A DNA stretch of 64,000 nucleotides from NCBI GenBank assembly GCA_937989585.1, contig CALKRW010000042.1, positions 3,453-67,452 on the forward strand. The letters are read 5' to 3'. A program made the position numbers and the translations under genes. This stretch comes from an uncultured Porphyromonadaceae bacterium. Lineage in GTDB: Bacteria > Bacteroidota > Bacteroidia > Bacteroidales > Muribaculaceae. How positions within the stretch are numbered: the first letter of the stretch is position 1; each line of letters begins with the position of its first letter. The notes below the pieces were generated by a model. That model saw only the letters and a list, made by a program, of their open reading frames with translations. It did no database searches and was not told the DNA's origin. This document shows, in pieces, positions 53,078-61,899 of this stretch.

Positions 53078-54165
53078 TTTGCTTGTGTTTTGTCATCGTT
53101 GGCTTCCTTGTTTTTTGTCCGGGCAGTCTTGATGCGATTGGCCGAGAAGAAGTTGACATTCTTGAGCCAGCCGATTTTGCGCTCGACCAGGAATATGTCC
53201 ACGATCAGGAATATCAGCGCTATCCATGCGAAGACGGGGAACTGCTCGGCGGCGACCGTGTAGCGCACGTCCTCGAATTCGGATGTGCCGAGTTTGTCAA
53301 GTGTGTCGGCGAGGGTGTCCAGAGCATCCGGACTTGAGCCGTTGACATACACGCCGCCTCCGGCCTTTGCTATCTCTCTGGCGGCTTCCTCGTCGACCTT
53401 TGAGATTACGGTGTTACCCTCGCTGTCGGCGAGGTACTCGTCGTCTCCGATGGGAATCCTTGCACCTTTCGATGTGCCTACGCCGATGACGTCGACCTGG
53501 ATATTCTTTTCTTTGGCGGCTTTGGCTACTTCGAGCGCGTCACCCTCGTGATCCTCGGCGTCAGTTATCAGGATAATGGCGCGGTGTACGTTCTTCTTGT
53601 CCGAGAAACCTTTCATCGCCAGAGACATCGCCTCGGAAATTGAGGTGCCCTGGTCTGGCATCATTTCCGGATCGAGGTCTGACAGGATTAGTTTTGCGGA
53701 GTAGAAGTCGGTGGTCAGCGGAAGGAGGGTCTTTGCATTGTGCGCGAAGACCACGAGTCCGACCTTGTCGTTGCCGAGTCGGTCTACGAGTTGTTCCAGA
53801 AGCAGGCGCGCGCGTTTCAGACGGGCCACGCTGTTAGGGTTGTCGGTGGACGGTGCCAGCATAGAGCGTGAGAGGTCGAAGGCTATCATCACCTCGATGC
53901 CCGAGCGGGTGTCTGTCTTTTCGGCCTCGCCGTAACGGGGACGTGCTATGACCAGGACGACAGCCGCAAGGGCTATGAGTTGAAAGGTGATCTTTAGTGC
54001 CGGTTTGTAGCGCGAGGCGTCAGGCGCGAGCCGGGCTACCTGCGCGGGGTTGCCGAAGCGGCGCAGGCGGCGGCGCTTTACGAGGCGGGACAGCCAGTAG
54101 AGGAACCAAACCAGAGGTATGGTCAGGAGAATGAGTAGGAAATATGGATATGCGAAGTCAAGCAC
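53074..54165 (-). CDS. batB: BatB: von Willebrand factor A domain membrane protein
   Basis: A 363-residue aerotolerance protein. N-terminal membrane helices (about 7-23 and 56-75) flank a cytoplasmic loop. A periplasmic VWA domain has the metal-binding MIDAS motif DLSRS (IEVMIAFDLSRSMLAPS), with DQGTSISEA and ILITDAEDHEGD. The final membrane helix is at about 310-328 (FPVFAWIALIFLIVDIFLV). It pairs with BatA, the adjacent VWA gene 67 bp upstream. Together they probably form a metal-dependent adhesion or chaperone unit in the periplasm. Confidence 0.93.
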   Translation of the reverse strand: MLDFAYPYFLLILLTIPLVWFLYWLSRLVKRRRLRRFGNPAQVARLAPDASRYKPALKITFQLIALAAVVLVIARPRYGEAEKTDTRSGIEVMIAFDLSRSMLAPSTDNPNSVARLKRARLLLEQLVDRLGNDKVGLVVFAHNAKTLLPLTTDFYSAKLILSDLDPEMMPDQGTSISEAMSLAMKGFSDKKNVHRAIILITDAEDHEGDALEVAKAAKEKNIQVDVIGVGTSKGARIPIGDDEYLADSEGNTVISKVDEEAAREIAKAGGGVYVNGSSPDALDTLADTLDKLGTSEFEDVRYTVAAEQFPVFAWIALIFLIVDIFLVERKIGWLKNVNFFSANRIKTARTKNKEANDDKTQAK

Positions 54166-54232
54166 TTCTGTATGGGTTTAGGGTTAATTGGGTTTTCTTT
54201 TCAAATGTAGGTCCGGGCCTCATATCAGCCCG

Positions 54233-55222
54233 TCAGGGCGCTGTTCGGAAGAGCGTGTAGCGGAGTGTAAGTTCCAGCAGGAGCAGCCCGAGCAGGAGCC
54301 AGCCCCAGAATGCGTAGTCGTCCTCGGTGTGCGAGAAACGGCTGACGTCCATCTTTGTCTTTTCCAGTTGGTCTATCTGGTGGAAGACATCGGCGAGGAC
54401 CTTATTGTCGGTGGCACGGAAATACTGGCCGTCAGTGGTCTTGGCGATGGACTTCAGGGTATTTTCGTCAATTACCACATCCTGCATCTCGTACTGGATG
54501 TTTCCGGCGGCGTCGAGGTATGCCGGCGCCATTGCCTTGCCGTATTTGCCGATTGCCACGGTGTATATCTTTATACCTTTGTCCTTGGCTATCTGGGCTG
54601 CGTCCTTGGGGGTTACGATGCCGGTGTTGTTCGTGCCGTCGGTGAGGAGGATTATTGATTTGCTCTTTGCGTGGCCGTTTGCAAGACGGTTGATGGCGGT
54701 GGCGATGCCGTCGCCTATTGCTGTACCGTCCTCGACCATGCCGAGGTCAATTCCGTCGATATAGCGGTCGATTGCGTTGTGGTCGATTGTCAGTGGAAGG
54801 CCTGTCAGGGCCTCGCCTGCGAATATTACTATGCCGATATTGTCGTCGGGGCGTCCGTCAATGAACTTTTTTGAAAGATTTTTGGCAGACTCCAGACGGT
54901 CGGGGTTGAGGTCCTTGGCCTTCATTGACGATGACACGTCCATCGCGATGACAATGTCGGTACCTTCCGTGGAGGTTGTCTGCCAGTTGTCTTTGGACTG
55001 GGGACGTGCTAGAATCATGATGAGACAGCCTATCGCTCCGAGTCTCAGCACGAACATGACGTGACGGGCCGAGGCCCTCCAGGGCATACGGCGCGTGGCG
55101 AAGGCCGCGGCCGACGAGATGCCTAGTGTGGGACGTGCGTTGCGCGCAGTATAGATGTATCTGACAATCAGAGGAATGAAAATCAGAAACAGCCATAGGT
55201 ATTGTGGATTTGCAAGTTGCAT
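54233..55222 (-). CDS. batA: BatA: von Willebrand factor A domain membrane protein
   Basis: A 329-residue BatA. It has N-terminal membrane helices (about 8-24 and 55-72), a VWA domain with MIDAS motif DVSSS (TDIVIAMDVSSSMKAK), TAIGDGIATAINRLANG, and IILLTDGTNNTG, and a C-terminal helix near 305-322. It shares this layout with BatB next door; the two are ancient paralogues. It starts 17 bp after the upstream membrane protein. Confidence 0.93.
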   Translation of the reverse strand: MQLANPQYLWLFLIFIPLIVRYIYTARNARPTLGISSAAAFATRRMPWRASARHVMFVLRLGAIGCLIMILARPQSKDNWQTTSTEGTDIVIAMDVSSSMKAKDLNPDRLESAKNLSKKFIDGRPDDNIGIVIFAGEALTGLPLTIDHNAIDRYIDGIDLGMVEDGTAIGDGIATAINRLANGHAKSKSIILLTDGTNNTGIVTPKDAAQIAKDKGIKIYTVAIGKYGKAMAPAYLDAAGNIQYEMQDVVIDENTLKSIAKTTDGQYFRATDNKVLADVFHQIDQLEKTKMDVSRFSHTEDDYAFWGWLLLGLLLLELTLRYTLFRTAP

Positions 55223-55239
55223 TTTCGTTAGTCGGAAAA

Positions 55240-56316
55240 TTACTTATTTTGAGTCTTCCTTTTTTCGTTTTTCGAGGTTTTGCCTTTCTCGTCATCGGGA
55301 ACGGTCTCGACTGGTTTGGTGCCTTCTACGAAATTATTAACAGCGTTGAACGAACGTATGTTCTCGTCGGCGTCAGGGTTCTGTTTCGCGAATTTTACGA
55401 AGTCGGCGGTGGTCAGCAGTTCGGTCAGCGATTCGATGAAGGGGCCTATCTCTTCTTTTGACATACAGGACTCGATGATCTGGGGCGAGGTCATCTCGCG
55501 GGCATATATGCCGAATCGGCCATGCAGATACTCACGTAGGATGTCGGTGAGTTCAGTATAGTATTCCTTGACGTGACCCGATTCGGCCAGTCGCTTTGCC
55601 TTGAGTCGTTTCAGTCGCTCGACGGCAAGCGGGTAGGGTGGTATGACCTTTTTCTTGTGTGGAATCAGGCGTGCGCCGTTTTTCTTGTACAGCATGAAGA
55701 TTACTACTGCAATGGCTATCACCAGGATGCCGATAAGGGGCCAGTACCACCAGTCGGGAATGACATCGTACCAACGAGCCGGGATGGTCACCACATTTTC
55801 CATGGGATTTATCCACAGCGAGTCGCGCATCATCTGTGGCATATCCGGCTCGAGAACCTTTATGGACACGAGTGGCGAATAGACTGTGTCACCGTCGTAG
55901 GCATACTTGAATGGACCGATGTTTGCGGTGCCGACGTCGAAGGGCTGGACCAGGAAACTGTAGTTGACCTGAATGCGTCCGTTGCCGAGATCAGTAGAGT
56001 CGGAGGTAATCTGGCGCACCTCGGTGTTGCCCAGCGAGAACACGTCCTGACCGTCCTGATCCTTGGTGGTTTCTATGCCGTCGATAAAGACACCCGAGTG
56101 GGAGTTCTTCACCAGTTCGACGCGCACCTGCGTGCGGCCACCCATCGTCACCTGCGCTGAGTCTGCCGTGGCGTTGAGCACAACCGCCGGTACGGTAGCC
56201 GGTACGCCCGTCGTCTGTCCCGGCTTGGCCTGGGCGGACACGGTCGGAGCAGCAGTCCATAGCGACAGGACGGCGAGCGCGGACAGAAGTATATGTCTGA
56301 GTTTGGAGATGAACAT
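55240..56316 (-). CDS. Bat-cluster membrane protein, DUF4381-like
   Basis: A 358-residue protein with a signal peptide (1-28), a BatD-like beta-sandwich ectodomain (about 45-165), one membrane helix (about 188-210, WYWPLIGILVIAIAVVIFML) and a cytoplasmic domain like DUF4381 (YPLAVERLKRLKAKRLAESG, EYYTELTDILREYLHGRFGI). The tail is Lys/Glu/Asn-rich. It sits between DUF58 (3 bp) and batA (17 bp), the usual place for such a protein in this cluster. Confidence 0.82.
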   Translation of the reverse strand: MFISKLRHILLSALAVLSLWTAAPTVSAQAKPGQTTGVPATVPAVVLNATADSAQVTMGGRTQVRVELVKNSHSGVFIDGIETTKDQDGQDVFSLGNTEVRQITSDSTDLGNGRIQVNYSFLVQPFDVGTANIGPFKYAYDGDTVYSPLVSIKVLEPDMPQMMRDSLWINPMENVVTIPARWYDVIPDWWYWPLIGILVIAIAVVIFMLYKKNGARLIPHKKKVIPPYPLAVERLKRLKAKRLAESGHVKEYYTELTDILREYLHGRFGIYAREMTSPQIIESCMSKEEIGPFIESLTELLTTADFVKFAKQNPDADENIRSFNAVNNFVEGTKPVETVPDDEKGKTSKNEKRKTQNK

Positions 56317-56319
56317 CTG

Positions 56320-57189
56320 TTATGCTTTTTTATGGAAAAGTGCCATGAGTTGGCGCACATAATCCTCGTCGGTTGCCACGGACACGAAGTTGACACGGGA
56401 GGAGCGGAGTGTCTCGGCCATACGCTGCTGACGGGTATACCACCATTTGTCGTAGGCGTTGCGCGTCGATTTCGACGAAGTGTCTATCCATCGGGTGGCG
56501 CCAGTCTCGAGGTCGGCGAAACGGACGAGCCCGAGATCCGTCATCTGCGCGTCGCGCTTGTCGTATACCTGGATTGCCATCAGGTCGTGACGGTTGCGGG
56601 CTATCTGAAGTGCCTGCTTGTAGTCGCCGTCATCGATGAAGTCGGATATCAGGAATGCTGTCGTGCGGCGTTTCGAGGCATTGGCGAAATATTTCACGGC
56701 GCCTGCTATGTCGGTACGTGTGCCCTCGGGTTTGAAGTCTACAAGTTCGCGGATGATCAGTAGAATCTGTTTCAGGCCTTTTCCCGGGGTGATGAACTTC
56801 TCGATGCGGTCGGTGAAGAAAATGGCGCCTATCTTGTCGTTGTTCTGCGATGCCGAGAAAGCGAGGGTCGCGGCTATTTCGGCAATCATGTCACGCTTTT
56901 CCTGACCGACGGCTCCGAAGAGTCCCGAAGCCGAGAGGTCGACCAGTAGCATCACTGTGAGTTCGCGCTCCTCCTCATAGACCTTGACGAATGGCTTGTT
57001 GTGGCGTGCGGTGACGTTCCAGTCTATGTCGCGTATATCGTCGCCGAACTGATACTCGCGGACCTCGCTGAACATCATGCCGCGGCCCTTGAAGGCCGAG
57101 TGGTACTCGCCGGCGAAAATGTTCTGCGAAAGACCGCGTGTCTTTATTTCGATCTTACGGACTTTTTTGAGGAGTTCTTTGGAATCCAT
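56320..57189 (-). CDS. DUF58 domain protein of the moxR-bat cluster
   Basis: A 289-residue cytoplasmic protein with the DUF58 signature YQFGDDIRDIDWNVTARHNKPFVKVYEEERE (about 46-76) and a VWA-like region (VMLLVDLSASGLFG). DUF58 proteins accompany MoxR ATPases as likely substrates or adaptors. Starts 62 bp after moxR. Confidence 0.9.
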   Translation of the reverse strand: MDSKELLKKVRKIEIKTRGLSQNIFAGEYHSAFKGRGMMFSEVREYQFGDDIRDIDWNVTARHNKPFVKVYEEERELTVMLLVDLSASGLFGAVGQEKRDMIAEIAATLAFSASQNNDKIGAIFFTDRIEKFITPGKGLKQILLIIRELVDFKPEGTRTDIAGAVKYFANASKRRTTAFLISDFIDDGDYKQALQIARNRHDLMAIQVYDKRDAQMTDLGLVRFADLETGATRWIDTSSKSTRNAYDKWWYTRQQRMAETLRSSRVNFVSVATDEDYVRQLMALFHKKA

Positions 57190-57251
57190 TTCTTAGAATT
57201 GGGAATTAAGATAAGGGAGCGGAGGATTCCGTCTCCCTGCCGTCGGGCTTA

Positions 57252-58247
57252 TCAGGGAACCTGGACCTTGTCGAGGATTTCGGTTATGATCTCGTCGGTG
57301 GTTATGTTGTTGGCTTCGGCCTCGTAGGTCACGCCGATGCGGTGGCGGAGCACGTCGTGTGATACTGCGATTACATCCTCGGGGATAACGTATCCGCGCT
57401 GGTGGATGAAGGCGTAGGCGCGGGCGGCGCGGGCCAGCGATATGGAGGCACGGGGCGAGGCGCCGAAGGCTATGATGTCGCTGAGGTCCTTCAGGCCGTA
57501 GTCGGCCGGATATCGTGTAGCGAAGGTGATGTCGACTATGTAGCGTTCGATTTTCTCGTCAACGTAGATTTTCTCGACGAGTTCCTGCGCGGCGGTAATC
57601 TGCTCGGGAGTGACGATGGGCTGGATCTCCACCTTTTCGCGCTCGATGCTCTGGCGGACAATCTCGCGTTCCTCCTCTCGCGTAGGATAGCCAATGACCA
57701 CCTTCATGAGGAATCGGTCGACCTGCGCCTCGGGCAGGGGATATGTGCCTTCCTGCTCGATAGGGTTCTGTGTAGCCATTACAAGGAAAGGAGCGGGAAG
57801 CGGGAATGTCCGGTCGCCTATTGTCACCTGGCGCTCCTGCATGGCCTCGAGAAGTGCGGACTGGACTTTGGCGGGAGCGCGGTTGATTTCGTCGGCAAGC
57901 ACGAAGTTGGCGAAGACGGGGCCTTTCTTGACCTGGAACTGCTCGTTCTTGACGCTGTAGACCATTGTACCGATGACATCGGCAGGCAGCAGGTCGGGAG
58001 TGAACTGGATGCGGCTGTACTTGGCGTCGATGAGTTGGGACAGGGTTTTGATCGCCAGTGTCTTGGCAAGGCCGGGAACGCCCTCGAGAAGGACGTGGCC
58101 GTTTGATAGCAGGGCAATGACAAGTGATTCGACAAGATGTTTCTGGCCGACGATTGTCTGAGCCATGCCTCTGGTTATGAGGTTGATAAAATCGCTTTTA
58201 CCGGCAACGAGTTCGTTGAGTTCGCGAATATTCACGGTATCGCTCAT
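57252..58247 (-). CDS. moxR: MoxR family AAA+ ATPase
   Basis: A 331-residue MoxR ATPase with Walker A GVPGLAKTLA, Walker B LADEINRAPAKVQSALLEAMQER and sensor-1 TQNPIEQEGTYPLPEAQ. MoxR proteins remodel or activate VWA-domain partners, here BatA/BatB. First gene of the bat operon. A -7 box TAATTTTG on the minus strand (58311-58318) precedes it, with a palindrome TTAACGTTAA (58331-58340) where the -33 box would lie. Confidence 0.95.
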   Translation of the reverse strand: MSDTVNIRELNELVAGKSDFINLITRGMAQTIVGQKHLVESLVIALLSNGHVLLEGVPGLAKTLAIKTLSQLIDAKYSRIQFTPDLLPADVIGTMVYSVKNEQFQVKKGPVFANFVLADEINRAPAKVQSALLEAMQERQVTIGDRTFPLPAPFLVMATQNPIEQEGTYPLPEAQVDRFLMKVVIGYPTREEEREIVRQSIEREKVEIQPIVTPEQITAAQELVEKIYVDEKIERYIVDITFATRYPADYGLKDLSDIIAFGASPRASISLARAARAYAFIHQRGYVIPEDVIAVSHDVLRHRIGVTYEAEANNITTDEIITEILDKVQVP

Positions 58248-58310
58248 AAAAGATATTGGATTTTGTTAGAGATATATTTGCATTCAATGATTCGAGGTGT
58301 GAGAGCACCG

Positions 58311-58340
58311 CAAAATTACAATTATAACGTTTAACGTTAA
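58311..58340 (-). promoter_or_regulatory. Probable bat operon promoter region
   Basis: Minus-strand -7 box TAATTTTG at 58311-58318 and, 12 bp further, a perfect 10-bp palindrome TTAACGTTAA (58331-58340). No TTTG -33 box is present, so the palindrome could be a regulator's operator. Confidence 0.45.
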
Positions 58341-58487
58341 CATAAGGAATGTTAATTAAAACTATTAAATCTTTAGTGCGTTTAAGTTTAACCTTTTTTA
58401 AACGAGGACTGTCGGCCAATCCCTTTGTGTGACAAAACAGGACTTCCGGAACAAGTGGTATGGACTATGATTAGTCCTCGCTGTCGA

Positions 58488-58505
58488 CCGGCATGAAAAT
58501 GCCGG
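58488..58505. other. Hairpin with 7-bp stem after the DUF3108 gene
   Basis: CCGGCAT (58488-58494), loop GAAA, ATGCCGG (58499-58505). A second small stem GGACTA/TAGTCC lies at 58462-58477. Both are downstream of the DUF3108 gene on the minus strand. There is no T-run, so a terminator role is uncertain. Confidence 0.45.
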
Positions 58506-58523
58506 GATGGAAACTTCGCTGGC

Positions 58524-59303
58524 TTATTTGCCTGTGTAGAAACACTGGACTTTCCCAACCTTGAGTTTGCCCTCGAGTTTGACTGGGATTCGGCGATGGT
58601 CGGCAGTAATCCATGCGTCCATGTCGTCCGAGGTCTTCTTGCCGCCTTCGCCGGTGAAGGTGAACCTTATGTGGTAGGCGTTGTAGGTCCGTTTGTCATA
58701 CTTGACCGCTTCTGTCCCCATGTACTTTATGGTCAGAAGTTCCTTGCGTTTACCTGAGAAAATGTTGATTGTGACTACATGGCCTTTCTGCCACGTCTCG
58801 AACGGAAGCGAGCGCATGTAGTAGAATGAGGACAGCATGTCTACGGTCGTTCCGGTAGCCTGCAGGTCGAGCGTCTGGTTGAGGGTCTGTTTGCCTTTCT
58901 TGTCGTAATGGACACGTGTCGTACGGGCGGCCACCTTCCCTGAGCCGAGGTGTTTGTAAGTTACGCGGTCGCGTTTGTGGTCGTCGCCCTCGTGGGCGAT
59001 TTTCTCATAGTATTGTGGTTTGAAACCATTGATGACGATGGAGCCGTTAAGTGTGTCGCGGACCTTGTAGAAATGATCGGCCCAGCGCTCTGAGGCGGCT
59101 GTGAGGCGCGTCTCATAGACATCGCCCCTCACCCTGAGGGATAGCGTGGCGTGGCCCGCCTGCTTGTTCACGAGTCCCCATTTGTACATGACCTTGTAGT
59201 CGAGCGACTCGTTTGAAAATGAGTGGGCGTACGCGGATGCGAGACCCGCAAGCACTAGAAAGACGGCGAGCATTGTTGCCGGGAGCATTCTGTTGAGTTT
59301 CAT
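58524..59303 (-). CDS. DUF3108 domain exported protein
   Basis: A 259-residue protein with a signal peptide (cleavage after about SAYA, residue 26) and a DUF3108 domain: ESLDYKVMYKWGLVNKQAGHA, DVYETRLTAAS, SFYYMRSLPF and a C-terminal MDAWITADHRRIPVKLEG stretch. Predicted beta-rich and periplasmic; function unknown. It follows thymidine kinase on the same strand behind a terminator, so it probably has its own promoter. Confidence 0.85.
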   Translation of the reverse strand: MKLNRMLPATMLAVFLVLAGLASAYAHSFSNESLDYKVMYKWGLVNKQAGHATLSLRVRGDVYETRLTAASERWADHFYKVRDTLNGSIVINGFKPQYYEKIAHEGDDHKRDRVTYKHLGSGKVAARTTRVHYDKKGKQTLNQTLDLQATGTTVDMLSSFYYMRSLPFETWQKGHVVTINIFSGKRKELLTIKYMGTEAVKYDKRTYNAYHIRFTFTGEGGKKTSDDMDAWITADHRRIPVKLEGKLKVGKVQCFYTGK

Positions 59304-59330
59304 TCTGATAAGTAGGTGAAGTCAAAAAAT

Positions 59331-59362
59331 AAGAGAGCCGACACGTGTCGGACTCTCTTTAA
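59331..59362 (-). terminator. Terminator after thymidine kinase
   Basis: Arms AAGAGAG (59331-59337) and CTCTCTT (59353-59359) enclose the self-complementary CCGACACGTGTCGG (59338-59351), one unpaired A between. On the minus strand it follows the tdk stop codon and is succeeded by ATTTTTTGAC. Confidence 0.8.
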
Positions 59363-59456
59363 GACGTCGCAGAGTGCGAAAAGTTTAGTTCCGGGAATTC
59401 TTTTTGCTTATTCCCTTGCTTGAAACATCTTGGGGCGGATATTAACGGGGTACCGT

Positions 59457-60101
59457 TCAGTCATCCTCTATGTCCGAGAAGTCGAAGGGCAGCGTGTCGC
59501 GCTCGCTCTGCTCGATGCGTTTGTTGCGCCAGCATTTGCGGCACACGGCAACATAGCGGTCATCGCCGCCTATTTCAACCTGTGCGCCCTCGCTCACGAA
59601 ATTTCCATTAGCATCGATACGGGCGTTGACGATGGTCTTGTTGCCGCAGTTGCAGGTTGACTTTATCTCGTCGATGGTGTCGGCGATCTCGAATAGGCGT
59701 CGCGAACCCTCGAACAGATGCGACTGGAAGTCGGTGCGAAGTCCGAAGCACAGGACGTTTGACCCGAATTCATCCACTACGCGCGACAACTGGTCGACTT
59801 GCTGGGCGCTGAGGAACTGGGCCTCGTCGACAAGGAACCAGTCGATGATTTTGCCCGATTTCTTGAACAGGTGTCGTATGAACTGGTAGACGTCAGTGTC
59901 AGGGAAAATCCACTCGCAGTGACGTTCGATGCCTATGCGCGAGCGGATTACCGAATCGTTCTCGCGGGTGTCGATGGCCGGCTTCATGCACAGGTAGTTC
60001 ATGTGGCGTTCCTCGAAATTGTACGCCATTGTAAGCAGCAGGGCTGTCTTGGCCGAGCCCATGGTGCCGTATCTGAAGTATAGTTTTCCTTTGCGGTTCA
60101 T
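59457..60101 (-). CDS. tdk: Thymidine kinase
   Basis: A 214-residue type II thymidine kinase, which phosphorylates thymidine to dTMP in salvage. P-loop GTMGSAKTALLL (the Gly-rich site lacks the usual second Gly but keeps Lys), DEAQFLSAQQVDQL, and a lasso-type zinc site with Cys pairs in STCNCGNK and VCRKCWRN. The family's acidic C terminus (FDFSDIEDD) is present. A -7 box TAACTTTG on the minus strand at 60128-60135 lies just upstream of the ATG at 60101. Confidence 0.95.
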   Translation of the reverse strand: MNRKGKLYFRYGTMGSAKTALLLTMAYNFEERHMNYLCMKPAIDTRENDSVIRSRIGIERHCEWIFPDTDVYQFIRHLFKKSGKIIDWFLVDEAQFLSAQQVDQLSRVVDEFGSNVLCFGLRTDFQSHLFEGSRRLFEIADTIDEIKSTCNCGNKTIVNARIDANGNFVSEGAQVEIGGDDRYVAVCRKCWRNKRIEQSERDTLPFDFSDIEDD

Positions 60102-60254
60102 TGATTGGTTTTTTCGGATATTTCCGCCAAAGTTAGAGATTTTTTTCGGTACGTACGTCCCCCTTGCGTTAAAATTTCACACCGAAACAGCGGCCTGAAG
60201 TCCGGACAATGCCTATTGCCGCAGGCTATTTTTCTCTATGTCAAAAATAAATGC

Positions 60255-60262
60255 TAATTTTG
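60255..60262 (+). promoter_or_regulatory. -7 box for gltX
   Basis: TAATTTTG at 60255-60262 fits the Bacteroidota consensus; transcription would start around 60269, giving a leader of about 48 nt to the ATG at 60317. It excludes the ATG at 60251 as start. Confidence 0.5.
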
Positions 60263-60316
60263 TGGCTGGAAAATTCGCCACGGCTATTGGCCGGGAAAAT
60301 AAATATAATTCAGAAC

Positions 60317-61855
60317 ATGGAAAAAGAAGTCCGCGTGCGCTTTGCGCCTTCGCCTACAGGTCCCCTTCACATCGGAGGTGTCCGTACCGCTTTATATAAT
60401 TATCTCTTCGCCCGCAAGAATGGCGGCAAAATGATACTCCGTATCGAGGATACCGACTCGAACCGCTTCGTCCCCGGAGCCGAGGATTATATCAACGAGG
60501 CCCTTGCATGGCTTGGCATAGGTATTGACGAGGGCGTCCGCGAGGGTGGCCCTTATGGACCCTATAAGCAGAGCGAGCGCCGCGACATCTACCGCGAGCA
60601 TGTGAAACAACTGCTTGACGCCGACCGGGCCTATATCGCCTTCGACACCCCTGCCGAACTCGAGGCACGCCGCAAGGAGACTCCAAACTTCCAGTATGAC
60701 GCTTCGACTCGCATGAGCATGCGCAACTCGCTGACCATGTCGCCTGAGGAAGTGAAAAAACTTATTGATGAAGGCGCCCAGTATGTTGTCCGCTTCAAGA
60801 TTGAACCGGGCCGCGAGGTTGTTGTCGACGACCTTCTCCGCGGCAATGTCACCATTAAGTCGGATATTCTTGACGACAAGGTACTTTACAAGAGTGCCGA
60901 CGATCTGCCCACCTATCACCTTGCTAACATCGTCGACGACCATCTGATGAAGATATCGCATGTGATTCGCGGCGAGGAATGGCTGCCTTCAGCTCCGCTC
61001 CACGTTCTGCTCTACGAGGCTTTCGGATGGGCTGACACTATGCCCCGCTTTGTCCACTTGCCTCTGCTGCTCAAGCCCGACGGCAAGGGTAAACTCTCGA
61101 AGCGTGACGGCGACCGTCTCGGGTTCCCCGTGTTCCCTCTCGAGTGGAAGAATCCTGAGACAGGCGAAATCTCCTCGGGCTACCGCGAGAGCGGCTATCT
61201 GCCAAAGGCTGTCGTGAACTTCCTCGCGCTTCTCGGCTGGAATCCCGGCGACGATACCGAAATCATGGATATCGACACGCTGATAGGCAAATTCTCGTTC
61301 GAGCATTGCTCTCGCTCGGGTGCCAAGTTTGCCTTCGACAAGGCGAAGTGGTTCAACCATCAGTATCTCCAGATGACTCCCGATGAGGAACTCGTCGACC
61401 TGTTTATCCCCGTCCTTCGTGCCCACGGCGTCGATGCCGACATGTTCTCACGCGATTACATCGCCCGCGCCATTGGTCTCGTGAAGTCGAGAATCAACTT
61501 TGTCGAGGATCTTTGGGACCAGGCCGCTTTCTTCTTTGTCGCTCCCACGGAGTACGACCCCAAGGCCATCCGCAAGCGCTGGAGCGCCGAGATGCCCGGC
61601 ATACTTGAGAACGTCTGCTCGATACTCGAGGCAAACCGTGATGACTTCACTCCCGCGAATGTTGAGCCTAAGGTGCTCGATTACATCCGTGAGAACGGCC
61701 TTCACATGGGCAACGTGATGAATGCTTTCCGCCTGACCGTTGTCGGTCAGTGCAGCGGTCCCCAGATGTTCGAGATTACGGAACTGCTTGGCCCGGATGA
61801 GACTCTCGCACGCATTCGCCGTGGCATTGACAACATTACTGTTCCCGCTGAGTGA
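60317..61855 (+). CDS. gltX: Glutamyl-tRNA synthetase
   Basis: A 512-residue class I aminoacyl-tRNA synthetase that charges tRNA-Glu. HIGH motif is HIGG in [20 protein letters not shown], and the KMSKS motif reads KLSKRDGD. The anticodon-binding half starts near residue 330. It begins ([17 protein letters not shown]) at the ATG at 60317; an ATG at 60251 precedes the -7 box. waaA follows after 44 bp and could be co-transcribed. Confidence 0.97.
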   Translation: MEKEVRVRFAPSPTGPLHIGGVRTALYNYLFARKNGGKMILRIEDTDSNRFVPGAEDYINEALAWLGIGIDEGVREGGPYGPYKQSERRDIYREHVKQLLDADRAYIAFDTPAELEARRKETPNFQYDASTRMSMRNSLTMSPEEVKKLIDEGAQYVVRFKIEPGREVVVDDLLRGNVTIKSDILDDKVLYKSADDLPTYHLANIVDDHLMKISHVIRGEEWLPSAPLHVLLYEAFGWADTMPRFVHLPLLLKPDGKGKLSKRDGDRLGFPVFPLEWKNPETGEISSGYRESGYLPKAVVNFLALLGWNPGDDTEIMDIDTLIGKFSFEHCSRSGAKFAFDKAKWFNHQYLQMTPDEELVDLFIPVLRAHGVDADMFSRDYIARAIGLVKSRINFVEDLWDQAAFFFVAPTEYDPKAIRKRWSAEMPGILENVCSILEANRDDFTPANVEPKVLDYIRENGLHMGNVMNAFRLTVVGQCSGPQMFEITELLGPDETLARIRRGIDNITVPAE

Positions 61856-61899
61856 GATATAACCTCATCACTCAGTTCAGGATAACAGACTTTTAGGAA

